Source of the DNA: Actinomycetota bacterium
Lineage (GTDB): Bacteria; Actinomycetota; Actinomycetes; Actinomycetales; Microbacteriaceae
Direction: 5' to 3'
Length of the DNA: 49,509 nt
Assembly: GCA_018268455.1 (NCBI GenBank)
Contig: JAFDWM010000299.1
Coordinates: 1 to 49,509, forward strand
Position 1 is the first letter of the stretch. Each line of letters starts with the position of its first letter. This document shows, piece by piece, positions 49,428 to 49,509 of this stretch. Under the pieces are notes generated by a model. It had not been told where the DNA came from, ran no database searches, and saw only the letters and a list, made by a program, of their open reading frames with translations. The translations under genes and the position numbers were made by a program.

Positions 49428-49509
49428 GGGCTCTTCACAAACGAGGGTGTAGCGCTGGTTTGAATCCGCCCGATTCGAGCAACGATCGCGCGATGTAGTT
49501 CGTCAAGTT
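49428..49509 (-). mobile_element. End of an insertion sequence (ISL3-like terminus) inside actP
   Basis: From GGGCTCTTCAC (49428 on) the DNA no longer matches actP and encodes the end of a transposase on the minus strand. The GGCTCTTC start resembles the terminal repeats of ISL3-family elements of actinobacteria (from memory, for example IS31831). The transposase stop lies within the terminal repeat, so this is the right end. The rest of the element lies beyond the window. Confidence 0.6.
49435..49509 (-). CDS. Transposase, last 24 residues only
   Basis: Open frame NLTNYIARSLLESGGFKPAL then HPRL and TGA (49437-49435). It is open to the window edge, so only the C-terminal tail is seen. Codon use (TTG, CGA, AAA, CTA, CCT, CGT) is unlike the chromosomal genes and fits a mobile element. 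Confidence 0.55.
   Translation of the reverse strand, partial: NLTNYIARSLLESGGFKPALHPRL

Noticed and set aside
1-49509. CRISPR array, prophage, integron, rRNA or toxin-antitoxin pair
   Set aside because: No regularly spaced repeats, phage structural genes, integrase, rRNA signatures or paired small toxin genes were seen.

Overview
The window is high-GC (about 70%) DNA with densely packed genes and codon use typical of Actinobacteria. The best guess is Microbacteriaceae, probably a Microbacterium-like organism. Support comes from E. coli-type IlvD, TAnnnT -10 boxes placed 6-8 nt before start codons (leaderless mRNAs), the galU / 5-FCL / fmdB / mscL neighbourhood, and a large degenerate SF1 helicase with a Vsr-like tail. 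This placement is inference from gene content; no search was run. Both ends cut genes. The right end stops inside what looks like an insertion sequence, so this may be a whole assembly contig broken at a repeat. LAYOUT. 1-3.3 kb: histidine catabolism (hutU, hutH) on the minus strand, with a divergent IclR regulator whose start codon lies inside a perfect 16-bp palindrome. 3.2-4.7 kb: a GT-C type membrane glycosyltransferase. 4.8-6.9 kb: MarR regulator and MATE efflux pump. 7.0-9.2 kb: XRE/MmyB-like regulator, MarR regulator and SDR oxidoreductase, all minus strand. 9.2-11.1 kb: ilvD. 11.1-13.4 kb: TetR regulator and FAD monooxygenase, divergent around a palindromic operator. 13.4-17.6 kb: cell-surface polymer genes, namely a second GT-C glycosyltransferase and, divergent to it, a fusion of a TagF-like glycerophosphotransferase and a GT4 glycosyltransferase, the latter preceded by a PHO-box-like array of 11-nt repeats. 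17.7-19.8 kb: copper amine oxidase with a Cys/His-rich tail. 19.9-24.7 kb: degenerate FHA protein, metal-dependent amidohydrolase, a glutaminase gene broken by one amber codon, and an MFS transporter. 24.7-37.7 kb: three NarL/LuxR-type two-component systems. One sits in an MMPL-HK-RR-MFS efflux operon; the other two each face a divergent small polytopic membrane protein. 37.7-43.3 kb: tRNA-Ala(CGC), a membrane protein, a DHA2-type MFS transporter, a RimJ-like acetyltransferase, galU, 5-formyltetrahydrofolate cyclo-ligase, fmdB and mscL. 43.3-49.5 kb: a small ORF, a 1219-residue helicase-like protein that has lost key ATPase residues, an Ogt/MGMT-like protein without its active-site cysteine, and actP (acetate symporter) cut by an insertion sequence. 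HOW THE PARTS WORK TOGETHER. Most of the window is regulator-plus-target modules (IclR-hut, MarR-MATE, MarR-SDR, TetR-monooxygenase, three two-component systems), several with an operator readable from the sequence. No CRISPR array, prophage, rRNA or conjugation gene was seen. I did not find a clear multi-gene novel system. The strongest leads are the PHO-box-like array before the TagF-like fusion, the pseudoenzyme helicase, the cysteine-less MGMT homologue, the amber-interrupted glutaminase, the IS in actP, and the repeated 'two-component system plus divergent membrane protein' module.
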